Assembly (NCBI GenBank): GCA_019420345.1
Contig: JAHZHI010000011.1
Location: 118,006-182,005 of the forward strand
Length of the DNA: 64,000 nucleotides
Direction: 5' to 3'
Origin: Peptococcaceae bacterium
GTDB taxonomy: Bacteria; Bacillota; Peptococcia; Peptococcales; Peptococcaceae
Shown here: positions 14,925 to 22,181 of the stretch, piece after piece
Layout: every line of letters begins with the position of its first letter
How positions within the stretch are numbered: the stretch's first letter is position 1
Notes under the pieces: model-generated
What the model was told of the DNA's origin: nothing
The model's database searches: none
The model's input: only the letters and a program-made list of their open reading frames with translations
Position numbers and translations under genes: made by a program

Positions 14925-15974
14925 ATGAAACAACATACCACTGCAACCGATTATATCACCAAAGAACGGACAAAGTATTGCATCGTCCTGTTTCTATCGT
15001 TGGCGCTGCTTTTAATCGCCATGGTCGCTTCCCTGGCCATTGGCCGCTACAGCATCCCCATCGGTGAAACGACACGCATCATTCTTTCCCATATTCTGCC
15101 CATTGCACAAACACCAGAAGAAATTGAAAGCGCGGTTGTCCTTTCTTTGCGCCTGCCCCGTACCATTGCCGCTGCCCTTGTGGGCGCGGCAATGGCTTTA
15201 TCCGGCGCAACTTACCAAAGCATCTTCAAGAATCCAATGTGTTCTCCCGACCTGCTTGGTGTCACTTCCGGCGCCTGCGTGGGCGCTGCCATCGCCATTC
15301 TCATGCATCTCGGCAGCGGCGGCATCCAGCTTTTTGCTTTCGCCTTTGGCATCGCCACCGTGGCACTGACGGTATCCATTCCGCGCTTTATGCGCAATGA
15401 ATCAACCACGGTGCTGATTCTCTCAGGGATCGTCGTCGGCAGCCTGATGTCGTCAATCATGAACATCATCAAATTCATTGCAGATGCAGACACCGAACTG
15501 GCTGAAATCACTTACTGGACCATGGGCTCTTTTGCCAGTGTTTCTCTGGCAGACATCGTGCCAGTATTACCAACCATTCTCATTCCCGTTATCATCATCA
15601 TGCTTATGCGCTACCGGCTCAATGTGCTGTCCTTAGGCGACGATGAAGCCCGCTCGCTCGGCGTAAATCTGCGCGCCACCCGCGGCGTTTTCATCCTTTG
15701 CTCCACCTTGATCACCGCCAGCTGTGTCTGCCTCTGCGGCTCCATCGGCTGGGTAGGCTTGGTGATTCCGCATTGTTCACGCCTCATCATCGGCGCCGAC
15801 AACCGCCGCATGCTGCCAGTGGCCATGCTCTTAGGCGGCGTGTTCATGCTCATCATTGATATTCTCTGCCGCACAATCAATGCTGCAGAACTGCGCATTG
15901 GCATTCTCACGGGGATCATTGGCGCACCGTTCTTTATCTTCATTCTCATTAAGCAAAGTAGGAACTTGCGATGA
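14925..15974 (+). CDS. FecCD-type ABC transporter permease
   Basis: This 349-residue inner-membrane protein has about ten hydrophobic segments. Landmarks of the FecCD/BtuC/MolB family are present: LRLPRTIAAALVGAAMALSG near residues 68-88, NPMCSPDLLGVTSGA just after, and GSIGWVGLVIPHCSR with the later ADNRRMLPVAMLLGG. It forms the channel for the ligand delivered by the upstream lipoprotein. It is 9 bases downstream of that gene with only a weak ribosome site, and overlaps the ATPase start by 4 bases (ATGA). Confidence 0.93.
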   Translation: MKQHTTATDYITKERTKYCIVLFLSLALLLIAMVASLAIGRYSIPIGETTRIILSHILPIAQTPEEIESAVVLSLRLPRTIAAALVGAAMALSGATYQSIFKNPMCSPDLLGVTSGACVGAAIAILMHLGSGGIQLFAFAFGIATVALTVSIPRFMRNESTTVLILSGIVVGSLMSSIMNIIKFIADADTELAEITYWTMGSFASVSLADIVPVLPTILIPVIIIMLMRYRLNVLSLGDDEARSLGVNLRATRGVFILCSTLITASCVCLCGSIGWVGLVIPHCSRLIIGADNRRMLPVAMLLGGVFMLIIDILCRTINAAELRIGILTGIIGAPFFIFILIKQSRNLR

Positions 15975-16741
15975 TATTAGACGTACAAAATCTTAGTTTT
16001 TCATACGACAAAAAACGCACCATTTTCCATGATGTGAGCTTCTCCCTTGACAAAGGCGAGGTGCTCTCCATCCTTGGCACCAATGGCGCCGGCAAATCGA
16101 CCCTGCTCAACTGCATCGCCAATCTGCTCAAGCCCAAGTCTGGCAGCATCAGTCTCAACGGCACGCCCATGCAGGATATGAGCATGCGCGACATCGCCAA
16201 GGTCATCGGCTATGTACCCCAGGTGCATCTGCCGACCTATGCCTTCACGGTGCGTGATTTCACCGTCATGGGCCGCTCGCCCTACATCGGCGCCTTCGCC
16301 AATCCGTCCAAAGACGACTACGCCATCGCCGATGATGCGCTCAACCGCCTCGGCATCTACCACCTGCGCGATAAGCTCTACACGGAAATTTCCGGCGGCG
16401 AGCGCCAGCAGGTCACCATTGCCCGCGCCCTGACGCAGCAGCCGCAGCTCATCCTTTTGGATGAACCGACCGCCCACCTGGACTATGGCAATCAATTCCG
16501 CGTGGTGCAGATGATCAGCCAGCTCGCTGACGAAGGCTACGCCCTGATCATGACCACCCACAACCCCGACCATGCCATCATTCTCAATGGCAAGGTCGCC
16601 ATTCTTGATCGCCAGGGCGTGCTCGATGTGGGCCTGGCAAGCGATTCTCTCAACGGCGAAACCTTGTCGAAACTCTACGGGCTGTCCATCAAGACCGTCT
16701 ACGATCCAGATGCCAAGCGCAATATCTGCGTCGTCGTGTAA
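15971..16741 (+). CDS. ABC transporter ATP-binding protein
   Basis: The protein has 256 residues. Walker A is GTNGAGKST near residue 36, the signature is ISGGERQQVTIARAL, Walker B is LILLDEPTAHLD, and the His switch lies in TTHNPDH. The sequence is of the FepC/BtuD/MolC class that partners FecCD permeases. It powers import of the ligand bound by the lipoprotein at 13746. The next gene follows after 14 bases, putting the Crp/oxyanion-binding fusion in the same operon. Confidence 0.93.
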   Translation: MILDVQNLSFSYDKKRTIFHDVSFSLDKGEVLSILGTNGAGKSTLLNCIANLLKPKSGSISLNGTPMQDMSMRDIAKVIGYVPQVHLPTYAFTVRDFTVMGRSPYIGAFANPSKDDYAIADDALNRLGIYHLRDKLYTEISGGERQQVTIARALTQQPQLILLDEPTAHLDYGNQFRVVQMISQLADEGYALIMTTHNPDHAIILNGKVAILDRQGVLDVGLASDSLNGETLSKLYGLSIKTVYDPDAKRNICVVV

Positions 16742-16755
16742 AAGGAGGAATGACC

Positions 16756-18066
16756 ATGAGCATCTACACCGACTATCTGCCGGAATTAAAAACCACCACC
16801 CTGTTCCAGGCGATCGCTGACCAGGACATCATCGCGCTCCTGGACGCCATGCAGCCAGCGATCATCCATGTCAAAGCTGGCGACACCATGCCGGAAATGG
16901 CGCCGAATCATTTCCGCATGTTTCTGCGTACCACGCCTGCAAAGGAACTGGCGCCGCGTGCCTTCCAGTACGACATGCCGAAATTTGGCGAACCGGGCAT
17001 GCTGATGCACGAAATACCAACCTTGTCGCGCATGGGCGACACCCTCGCTCCGCGCCGAAACGGCCGCCAACGGCCTTTCCACAAGCCGCATCCGCTGCCT
17101 TACGATGCCGACATTCTCGAATTCACAGAAAACGCCATGACCACCTTCTACGACAGCGCCATCGCGCCTGCTCAGGGCCAGCTGCTGCGCAATTTTCTTG
17201 GCATTCTCGCCCAAAAGGTCAACGATGTGCGCCATGAGCTCTTTCTCATCCGCGACTGCCGCGACATGTACTGCGAGCGCGACAAAACCCTGCAGATTTT
17301 CACCGCCGGCGTCGCTATGAAAGTGGTCACTGCCACAGCTCAGCGCTGGAACTTGGCCCATCCTGAACGACAGGCCGAGGTCCACACTGGCGGCTCCATC
17401 GATTTGGTGCGCCGCATTCTCGCTGGTGAACGCTGCGACCTGCTTGTCACCGCCGACGACACCACCATTGCGCAAATGCTGATGCCCGCCCATGCCGACG
17501 GTTACATCACCTTTGCCTCAAACAAAATGGTCATCAGCGCCAGCAAGGGCGCGAGCATTGCCGACGACAACTGGAAAGAAAAGCTCCTCGCCCCGGACGC
17601 CACCTTCTACCACAAAAACCCTTATGGCGACCCGGGCGGCTACCGCGGCGTCATGGCGCTGATGCTGGCCAACGCTGTGGAGCCCGGCCTTGGCGATCGG
17701 CTCATGGCGCATCCCGGCCACATCGGCATGGACCCTGCCCTGACCCCAGCCACGGCACCAGCCCATCAGTACACCATCGAGTACTACTCAGCGGCGGCAT
17801 CGCGCGGCGCCCAGTTCGCCAACCTGCCGGATAAAATGAACCTCTCCAATCCAGCGCTGGCCGATGTTTACGCCAGTGCGACCTTCGCCGTGGACGCCGA
17901 CAACACCGTCGCCGGTGCGCCCATCACCCATGGGGTCACCATTCCTTCGGGCGCTGTGTTCAAGGACGACGCCAAAGCCTTCCTGGCCGATTTTCTCGCC
18001 AACGACTTTGCCGCCTGGCATTTCCTGCCAGCCCACGCCGTCCATGGCAAAGACCCCTTGCAATAA
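16756..18066 (+). CDS. Crp-type sensor domain fused to a WtpA/ModA-like oxyanion-binding domain
   Basis: This 436-residue protein has no signal peptide, so it is probably cytoplasmic. Residues 1-45 (TDYLPELKTTTLFQAIADQD) and 117-172 (GQLLRNFLGILAQKVNDVRH) match the start and the dimerisation helix of Crp/Fnr proteins, but the DNA-binding HTH is absent. From about 178 (LQIFTAGVAMK) it continues as a type II solute-binding domain of the tungstate/molybdate type: TGGSIDLVRRILAGERCDLL, VTADDTTIAQMLMPAHADGY, and NPYGDPGGYRGVMALML. It may sense molybdate or tungstate. ATG 16756 is preferred to 16750 for spacing from AAAGGAGG. Novel architecture to me; the function is inferred. Confidence 0.75.
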   Translation: MSIYTDYLPELKTTTLFQAIADQDIIALLDAMQPAIIHVKAGDTMPEMAPNHFRMFLRTTPAKELAPRAFQYDMPKFGEPGMLMHEIPTLSRMGDTLAPRRNGRQRPFHKPHPLPYDADILEFTENAMTTFYDSAIAPAQGQLLRNFLGILAQKVNDVRHELFLIRDCRDMYCERDKTLQIFTAGVAMKVVTATAQRWNLAHPERQAEVHTGGSIDLVRRILAGERCDLLVTADDTTIAQMLMPAHADGYITFASNKMVISASKGASIADDNWKEKLLAPDATFYHKNPYGDPGGYRGVMALMLANAVEPGLGDRLMAHPGHIGMDPALTPATAPAHQYTIEYYSAAASRGAQFANLPDKMNLSNPALADVYASATFAVDADNTVAGAPITHGVTIPSGAVFKDDAKAFLADFLANDFAAWHFLPAHAVHGKDPLQ

Positions 18067-18077
18067 CCACCCTTTGT

Positions 18078-18106
18078 GAGCTGCGGATTTTCCGCGGCTC
18101 TTTTTT
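18078..18106 (+). terminator. terminator of the importer operon
   Basis: GAGCTGCGGA pairs with TCCGCGGCTC (one G-U) and is followed by TTTTTT. It ends the lipoprotein-permease-ATPase-fusion operon 12 bases after the stop. A TATAAT at 18139-18144 then marks the likely -10 box of the next unit. Confidence 0.85.
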
Positions 18107-18178
18107 ATTTGCCGCCCCGCAATACCGGTGGTCTATGGTATAATAAAAAAAGATTATGCAACGAAAGGACCCACGCCT

Positions 18179-19864
18179 ATGAGCATCCTCGAATTTAAAA
18201 AAGTCAACTGCAAAGACTGCTACAAATGTGTGCGCTACTGCCCGGTCAAATCCATCCGGGTCAAGGACCACGCCGCCTCCATATTGCCTGGTGAATGCAT
18301 CCTCTGCGGCAACTGCACCATCGTCTGCCCGCAGCACGCCAAGGAAGACATCAACGATGTGCCGATGATCCAGGTGCTGCTCGCTCAGCATGAAACCGTC
18401 ATCGCCATTGTTGCGCCAAGCTTTGCCGCTTACTTCAACACCTCGTTCGAAAACATGAAAAGCGGTCTGCGCAAGCTTGGCTTTGCCGATGTGTTCGAGG
18501 TCGCCGAAGGTGCCTATCTTGTCAAGAGCGAGTATGAGCGCATCGTCGCCGAAGATCCTTCGCAAACCTGGATCACTTCCTGCTGCGCCAGCGTCAACTA
18601 CTACATCCGCCGCCACCGTCCCGAAGCGGCAAAATACCTGCTGCCTGTGCTCACCCCGATGAAAGCCATCGCCAAGCGTCTGCGTGAGCAATACCCTGAC
18701 GCCAAGTTTGTCTTTATCGGTCCTTGCCTGTCAAAAAAAGGCGAAGCCTTTGAAAATGGCAGCAACGTGTCCGCGGTGCTCCTCTTCGAAGAACTCGAAG
18801 ACTGGCTCACAGAAAACGGCATCACCATCCGCGAAGACGAGCATTTCAAAAACACACCGCGCCTGAGCCGCCTCTTCCCAATGTCGAACGGCATCCTCTC
18901 AACCATGCACAAAGAGCCAGGCATCGACTATCTGCCGATCAGCGGTTTTGAGGGCGTCAAGCAAACCATCGACGACGTCATCGACGGCAAACTGCCCCAC
19001 TGTTTCATCGAAATGAATTTCTGCAAAGGCGGCTGTGTCGGCGGTCCGTCTTTCCAGCGCAAGTCTCTGGGCACCCTGCGCGGCGCCGTCAAGACCCGCC
19101 AGTCCGCCGGCACCGATGACTACACACAGGACTACAACATCGACACCAACATGGACATTGCCGCCACCTTCCAGACCAAGCGCGTCTTCCGCCTCGAACC
19201 AACCAAAGAACAAATCGAAGCGGTGCTGCGCCAGATGGACAAATTCTCACCGGAAGATGAACTCAACTGCGGCATGTGCGGCTACTCCACCTGCCGCGAA
19301 AAAGCCCGCGCCGTGCTCTTTGGCAAAGCCGAAATCGACATGTGCATGCCTTACATCCGCAAGCGCGCCGAAAACTACGCCGGCAACATCATCGACAGCA
19401 TGCCAAGCGGCATCATCAGCGTCGACATGTCCCTCAACATCGCCCAGGCCAACCCTGCCGCCTGCGCCATCTTCGGACTCGACGCCGCCAGCCTCATCGG
19501 TCAGCCCATCGGCACCATCCTCGACGAATCCAACTTTGTCGATCTGCTTGCCGGTGACGAAACGACAACGTCCGCCAGCATCTACCTGCCTGACTACGGC
19601 CTCTACCTCGATGAAACCCTGCAGGTCAACCGCGACGCCAACCTCATCATCTGCATTTTGAAAAACGTCACCGAGGAAAAAACGCGCCACCGCCGCACCA
19701 TGCAGAAGCGCCAGCAAACCGCTGCCATCGCCGACCAAATCGTCGAAAAACAGCTGCGCATGGTCCACGAAATCGCCTCCCTGCTCGGCGAAACAGCGGC
19801 CGAAACCAAAATTGCCATCAGCGACCTCAAAGAATCTGTGATCACGGAGGACGACCATGACTAA
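18179..19864 (+). CDS. group C-like [FeFe] hydrogenase sensor with FeS and PAS domains
   Basis: The protein has 561 residues. Two ferredoxin clusters lie at 10-55 (CKDCYKCVRYCPV and CILCGNCTIVCPQ). An H-cluster domain has TSCCAS at 133, FIGPCLSKKGE, and EMNFCKGGCVGGPS. A further four-Cys FeS motif is seen in CGMCGYSTCREKA, then a PAS domain at about 405-510 (IIDSMPSGIISVDMSLNIAQ) and a C-terminal helix. Domain order matches sensory group C hydrogenases, which are thought to detect H2 and signal through a linked phosphatase or kinase. The SpoIIE phosphatase overlaps its end by 8 bases. Cytoplasmic; ATG 18179 has GAAAGGA. Confidence 0.88.
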   Translation: MSILEFKKVNCKDCYKCVRYCPVKSIRVKDHAASILPGECILCGNCTIVCPQHAKEDINDVPMIQVLLAQHETVIAIVAPSFAAYFNTSFENMKSGLRKLGFADVFEVAEGAYLVKSEYERIVAEDPSQTWITSCCASVNYYIRRHRPEAAKYLLPVLTPMKAIAKRLREQYPDAKFVFIGPCLSKKGEAFENGSNVSAVLLFEELEDWLTENGITIREDEHFKNTPRLSRLFPMSNGILSTMHKEPGIDYLPISGFEGVKQTIDDVIDGKLPHCFIEMNFCKGGCVGGPSFQRKSLGTLRGAVKTRQSAGTDDYTQDYNIDTNMDIAATFQTKRVFRLEPTKEQIEAVLRQMDKFSPEDELNCGMCGYSTCREKARAVLFGKAEIDMCMPYIRKRAENYAGNIIDSMPSGIISVDMSLNIAQANPAACAIFGLDAASLIGQPIGTILDESNFVDLLAGDETTTSASIYLPDYGLYLDETLQVNRDANLIICILKNVTEEKTRHRRTMQKRQQTAAIADQIVEKQLRMVHEIASLLGETAAETKIAISDLKESVITEDDHD

Positions 19865-21026
19865 AGCAATGCCCCAAGACATCTTCCTCGACCGCGCCGT
19901 CATCACCCACAACCACGACGGCGAAGGCCTCTGCGGCGACTTCTACGGCGAATTTGGCAGCGCCGAGCATCCTGTCGCCGTGCTTTCCGACGGCATGGGC
20001 AGCGGCGTCAAGGCCAACATCATGTCCACCATCACCTCCACCATTCTCGGGCGCTTGCTGGAACACGGCCTGCCCCTGGCGGAGTGCGTCGACACCATCG
20101 CCGCCTCGCTGCCCCTGTGCAAAGAACGCGGCATGGCCTACGCCACCTTCACCGCCGCTCAGATCCGCGGCGACCAGCTCTTTCTCGTGGAATACGGCAA
20201 CCCGCCCTGCATCCTCTTTCGCGGCGGCAAAGCCCTGCCTACCCAGTGTCAGGTGCGTTTTGTCGGCGACAAAGAAATCCACGAACGCACCCTGCGCATC
20301 CAAAGCGGTGACCTGCTGCTCATGATGAGCGACGGCGTCACCCATGCCGGCATCGGCGTCAGCACCATCGACGGCTGGTCCATCCAGGAAATCGGTGACT
20401 TTCTCTCTGGCACCGACCTGGCTGGCAACTGCGCCGCCGTCACCGCCGCCCTGCTCGATGAACGCTGCAACACCATGAGCGACGGCCAGTTTGGCGACGA
20501 CCGCACCATCGCAGTGATGCGTTTCTGCCCGCATTCCACCGCCAACATCGTCATGGGTCCGCCAGCCCGCGGCCACGATGAACAAGCAGCCCTGCGCCTC
20601 TTTTTCTCCAAGCGCGGCAAACACATCGTCTGCGGCGGCACCACCAGCCAGATCGTCGCCAACTACCTTGGCAAGCCCCTCGAGCTCATCCAGGGCTCCG
20701 GCGATGCCGACGTGCCCGACATGGGCCGCATCGAAGGCGTCGACCTCACCACCGAAGGCATCATCACCCTGCAGCACACCCTGGCGCTGCACGAACGCAT
20801 CGCCGCCGATCCGGACCATATTCTCCACCTCGGACAGCGGCCAGATGAATTGCTCTACCGCGCCCTGTTCATGGAGAGCACCAACATCAACATCTTTTTC
20901 GGCACCGCCTTCAACGACGCCCACAGCGGCACCAACATCGCCTTCGACAACAAAATCACCGCCATCAAAACCCTCTGCCGCAAGCTTGAAGAAGCCGGCA
21001 AAAAAACCAGCATCCAGTATTACTAA
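19857..21026 (+). CDS. SpoIIE-family PP2C-type protein phosphatase
   Basis: This 389-residue protein has PP2C landmarks: GEGLCGDFYGEF with the first metal-binding Asp, VAVLSDGMGSGVKANIMSTI, LLMMSDGVTHAGIG, and FGDDRTIAVMRF. It dephosphorylates Ser/Thr on a partner protein. Residues from about 235 on form an extra C-terminal domain (KHIVCGGTTSQIVANYLGKP) found with hydrogenase-linked phosphatases and of unknown role. Overlap with the sensor gene indicates a stoichiometric pair: H2 or redox input, phosphatase output. No anti-sigma or anti-anti-sigma target is encoded nearby. Confidence 0.88.
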   Translation: MTKAMPQDIFLDRAVITHNHDGEGLCGDFYGEFGSAEHPVAVLSDGMGSGVKANIMSTITSTILGRLLEHGLPLAECVDTIAASLPLCKERGMAYATFTAAQIRGDQLFLVEYGNPPCILFRGGKALPTQCQVRFVGDKEIHERTLRIQSGDLLLMMSDGVTHAGIGVSTIDGWSIQEIGDFLSGTDLAGNCAAVTAALLDERCNTMSDGQFGDDRTIAVMRFCPHSTANIVMGPPARGHDEQAALRLFFSKRGKHIVCGGTTSQIVANYLGKPLELIQGSGDADVPDMGRIEGVDLTTEGIITLQHTLALHERIAADPDHILHLGQRPDELLYRALFMESTNINIFFGTAFNDAHSGTNIAFDNKITAIKTLCRKLEEAGKKTSIQYY

Positions 21027-21032
21027 ACAGCC

Positions 21033-21078
21033 AACGCCCCGCACAGACACCGCCCCTGTCTGCTGCGGGCGTTTTTTT
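21033..21078 (+). terminator. terminator after the sensor-phosphatase operon
   Basis: AACGCCCCGCACAGACA pairs imperfectly with TGTCTGCTGCGGGCGTT and is followed by seven T. Confidence 0.8.
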
Positions 21079-21225
21079 GCGCCCAGAGCAGCCTCTGCCC
21101 CACACTCCGCCGCCCTCGGTCGCTGCTGCATCTGCGCGCCTTTCTCCAAAAATCGCCCATACATGAAGTGTACCATGTTGTCCCTGAATAATCAACAGGA
21201 TCAGCTCTTTCTCTAATTTTCGCCA

Positions 21226-21433
21226 CTATTGTTTCTCTATCGGAAACAGTCTCCAAGTATGAACGAACGTCCCCGCACAGACCACGCCGCCTTCCGCCCA
21301 GCGCAGCTTTGCCAGTTTGCCCTGAAACGCCGCCAGGTAATGGGGCCCCCTCTCCGTGGTGCAGCGGCAGCTGCACACATCCCCCCCCGTAAAGCGCAGC
21401 CAGGCGTCAACAATAGAGAGATATTTATTGATC
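21226..21433 (-). pseudogene. possible coding remnant, unknown family
   Basis: On the minus strand a 68-codon open stretch without an ATG reads as a plausible protein end, with a Cys-rich GGDVCSCRCTTERG and then AFQGKLAKLRWAEGG, stopping at TAG 21226. Upstream codons are interrupted by TAA, and a low-complexity run of CTTATCC/CTTTGCC-like triplets lies beyond it. It may be the 3-prime end of a lost gene. The family is not recognised, so this is weak. Nothing else is seen in 21079-21225. Confidence 0.25.
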
Positions 21434-21489
21434 CTTTACTTTTACCTTCGCCTTATCCCTTACCTTTGCCTTATCCTTAGCTTGATTCG

Positions 21490-21792
21490 CTTGCAAATTT
21501 CAAGCATCGCTTGGATTCGCTTGGGTTCGCTTGCAAGTTTCAAGCGTCGCTTGGATTCGCTTGCATTCGCTTGCAAATTTCAAGCATCGCTTGGATTCGC
21601 TTGCGTTCGCTTGCAAGTTTCAAGCGTCGCTTGGATGCGCTTGCGTTTGCTTGCAAGTTTCAAGCGTCGCTTGGATTCGCTTACGTTCGCTTGCAAGTTT
21701 CAAGCATCGCTTGGATTCGCTTGCGTTTGCTTGCAAGTTTCAAGCGTCGCTTGGATTTGCTTGCGTTCGCTTGCAAGTTTCAAGCGTCGCTT
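21490..21792. repeat. tandem array of 40-bp repeats
   Basis: Seven full units and a 23-bp partial unit of a 40-bp sequence starting CTTGCAAGTTTCAAGCGTCG, each unit differing at 0-4 positions. Each unit has an internal dyad (GCTTG..CAAGC) and several copies of CGCTTG. Forty is not a multiple of three, and all three frames of one strand stay open as an artefact of the repeat, so it is not likely coding. It sits in an otherwise empty 1.1-kb gap between two gene clusters. Role unknown: protein-binding array, recombination hot spot or decayed satellite. Confidence 0.9.
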
Positions 21793-21852
21793 TTTCGCCA
21801 CGATTGTTGCTGCATCGAAAACAGCCATGGCGCCTCCCTCACCAACAAAAAA

Positions 21853-21885
21853 CACCCTGCACACCGTTAAACGATGTGCAGGGTG
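21853..21885 (-). terminator. terminator for leftward transcription
   Basis: CACCCTGCACA pairs with TGTGCAGGGTG around an 11-base loop; read leftward it is followed by TTTTTTGTTGG. It probably terminates the SLH-protein transcript beyond the SLH remnant at 21992. Confidence 0.75.
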
Positions 21886-21991
21886 AATGGTTACAGGTCC
21901 CGACAGCCAGAAAGCCTGCCATTGTCTGTCAATAGGCCGCAAAGCTGCGTGACAGATCTGCGTGTGTGCTGAGCGTGTCAGAAAGGACCCG

Positions 21992-22102
21992 TTATGATTG
22001 TGTCAGATACCGCTCGAGCACCGCGGCCACTTGTGCTCTTGTGGAGAGGCCTTGTGGCTGTAAGGTGTCTATGGTCATTCCAGAGAGCAACCCTTGCCCC
22101 AC
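21992..22102 (-). pseudogene. SLH-domain remnant
   Basis: The minus strand encodes the end of an SLH repeat: GQGLLSGMTIDTLQPQGLST, then RAQVAAVLERYLTQS and a TAA stop at 21992. The adjacent intact gene ends with the closely related sequence ATRAQVAAILQRYLSE. No start or upstream coding is present, so it is a fragment of a duplicated or replaced C-terminus. The 80 bp between this remnant and the intact gene show no coding. Confidence 0.75.
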
Positions 22103-22181
22103 AGCCTCCCTTCGGGACTCCTTTCAGGACTAGCTTCGCGTCGTAACTCGGAGAAAAGCTTGATTAATTTGTCAGCTTCCA

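Noticed and set aside
19842..21176. 444-codon open frame opposite the SpoIIE phosphatase gene
   Set aside because: Shadow of a strongly codon-biased gene; the plus-strand reading has clear PP2C motifs and a ribosome site.
21490..21792. CRISPR array
   Set aside because: The repeats are directly abutting 40-bp units without unique spacers, and no cas genes are present.
21356..21935. Long open frames across the 40-bp repeat array in all three frames of the plus strand
   Set aside because: They arise because the repeat unit happens to lack stops; 40 is not a multiple of three and the three frames give the same peptide, so there is no sign of selection for protein.
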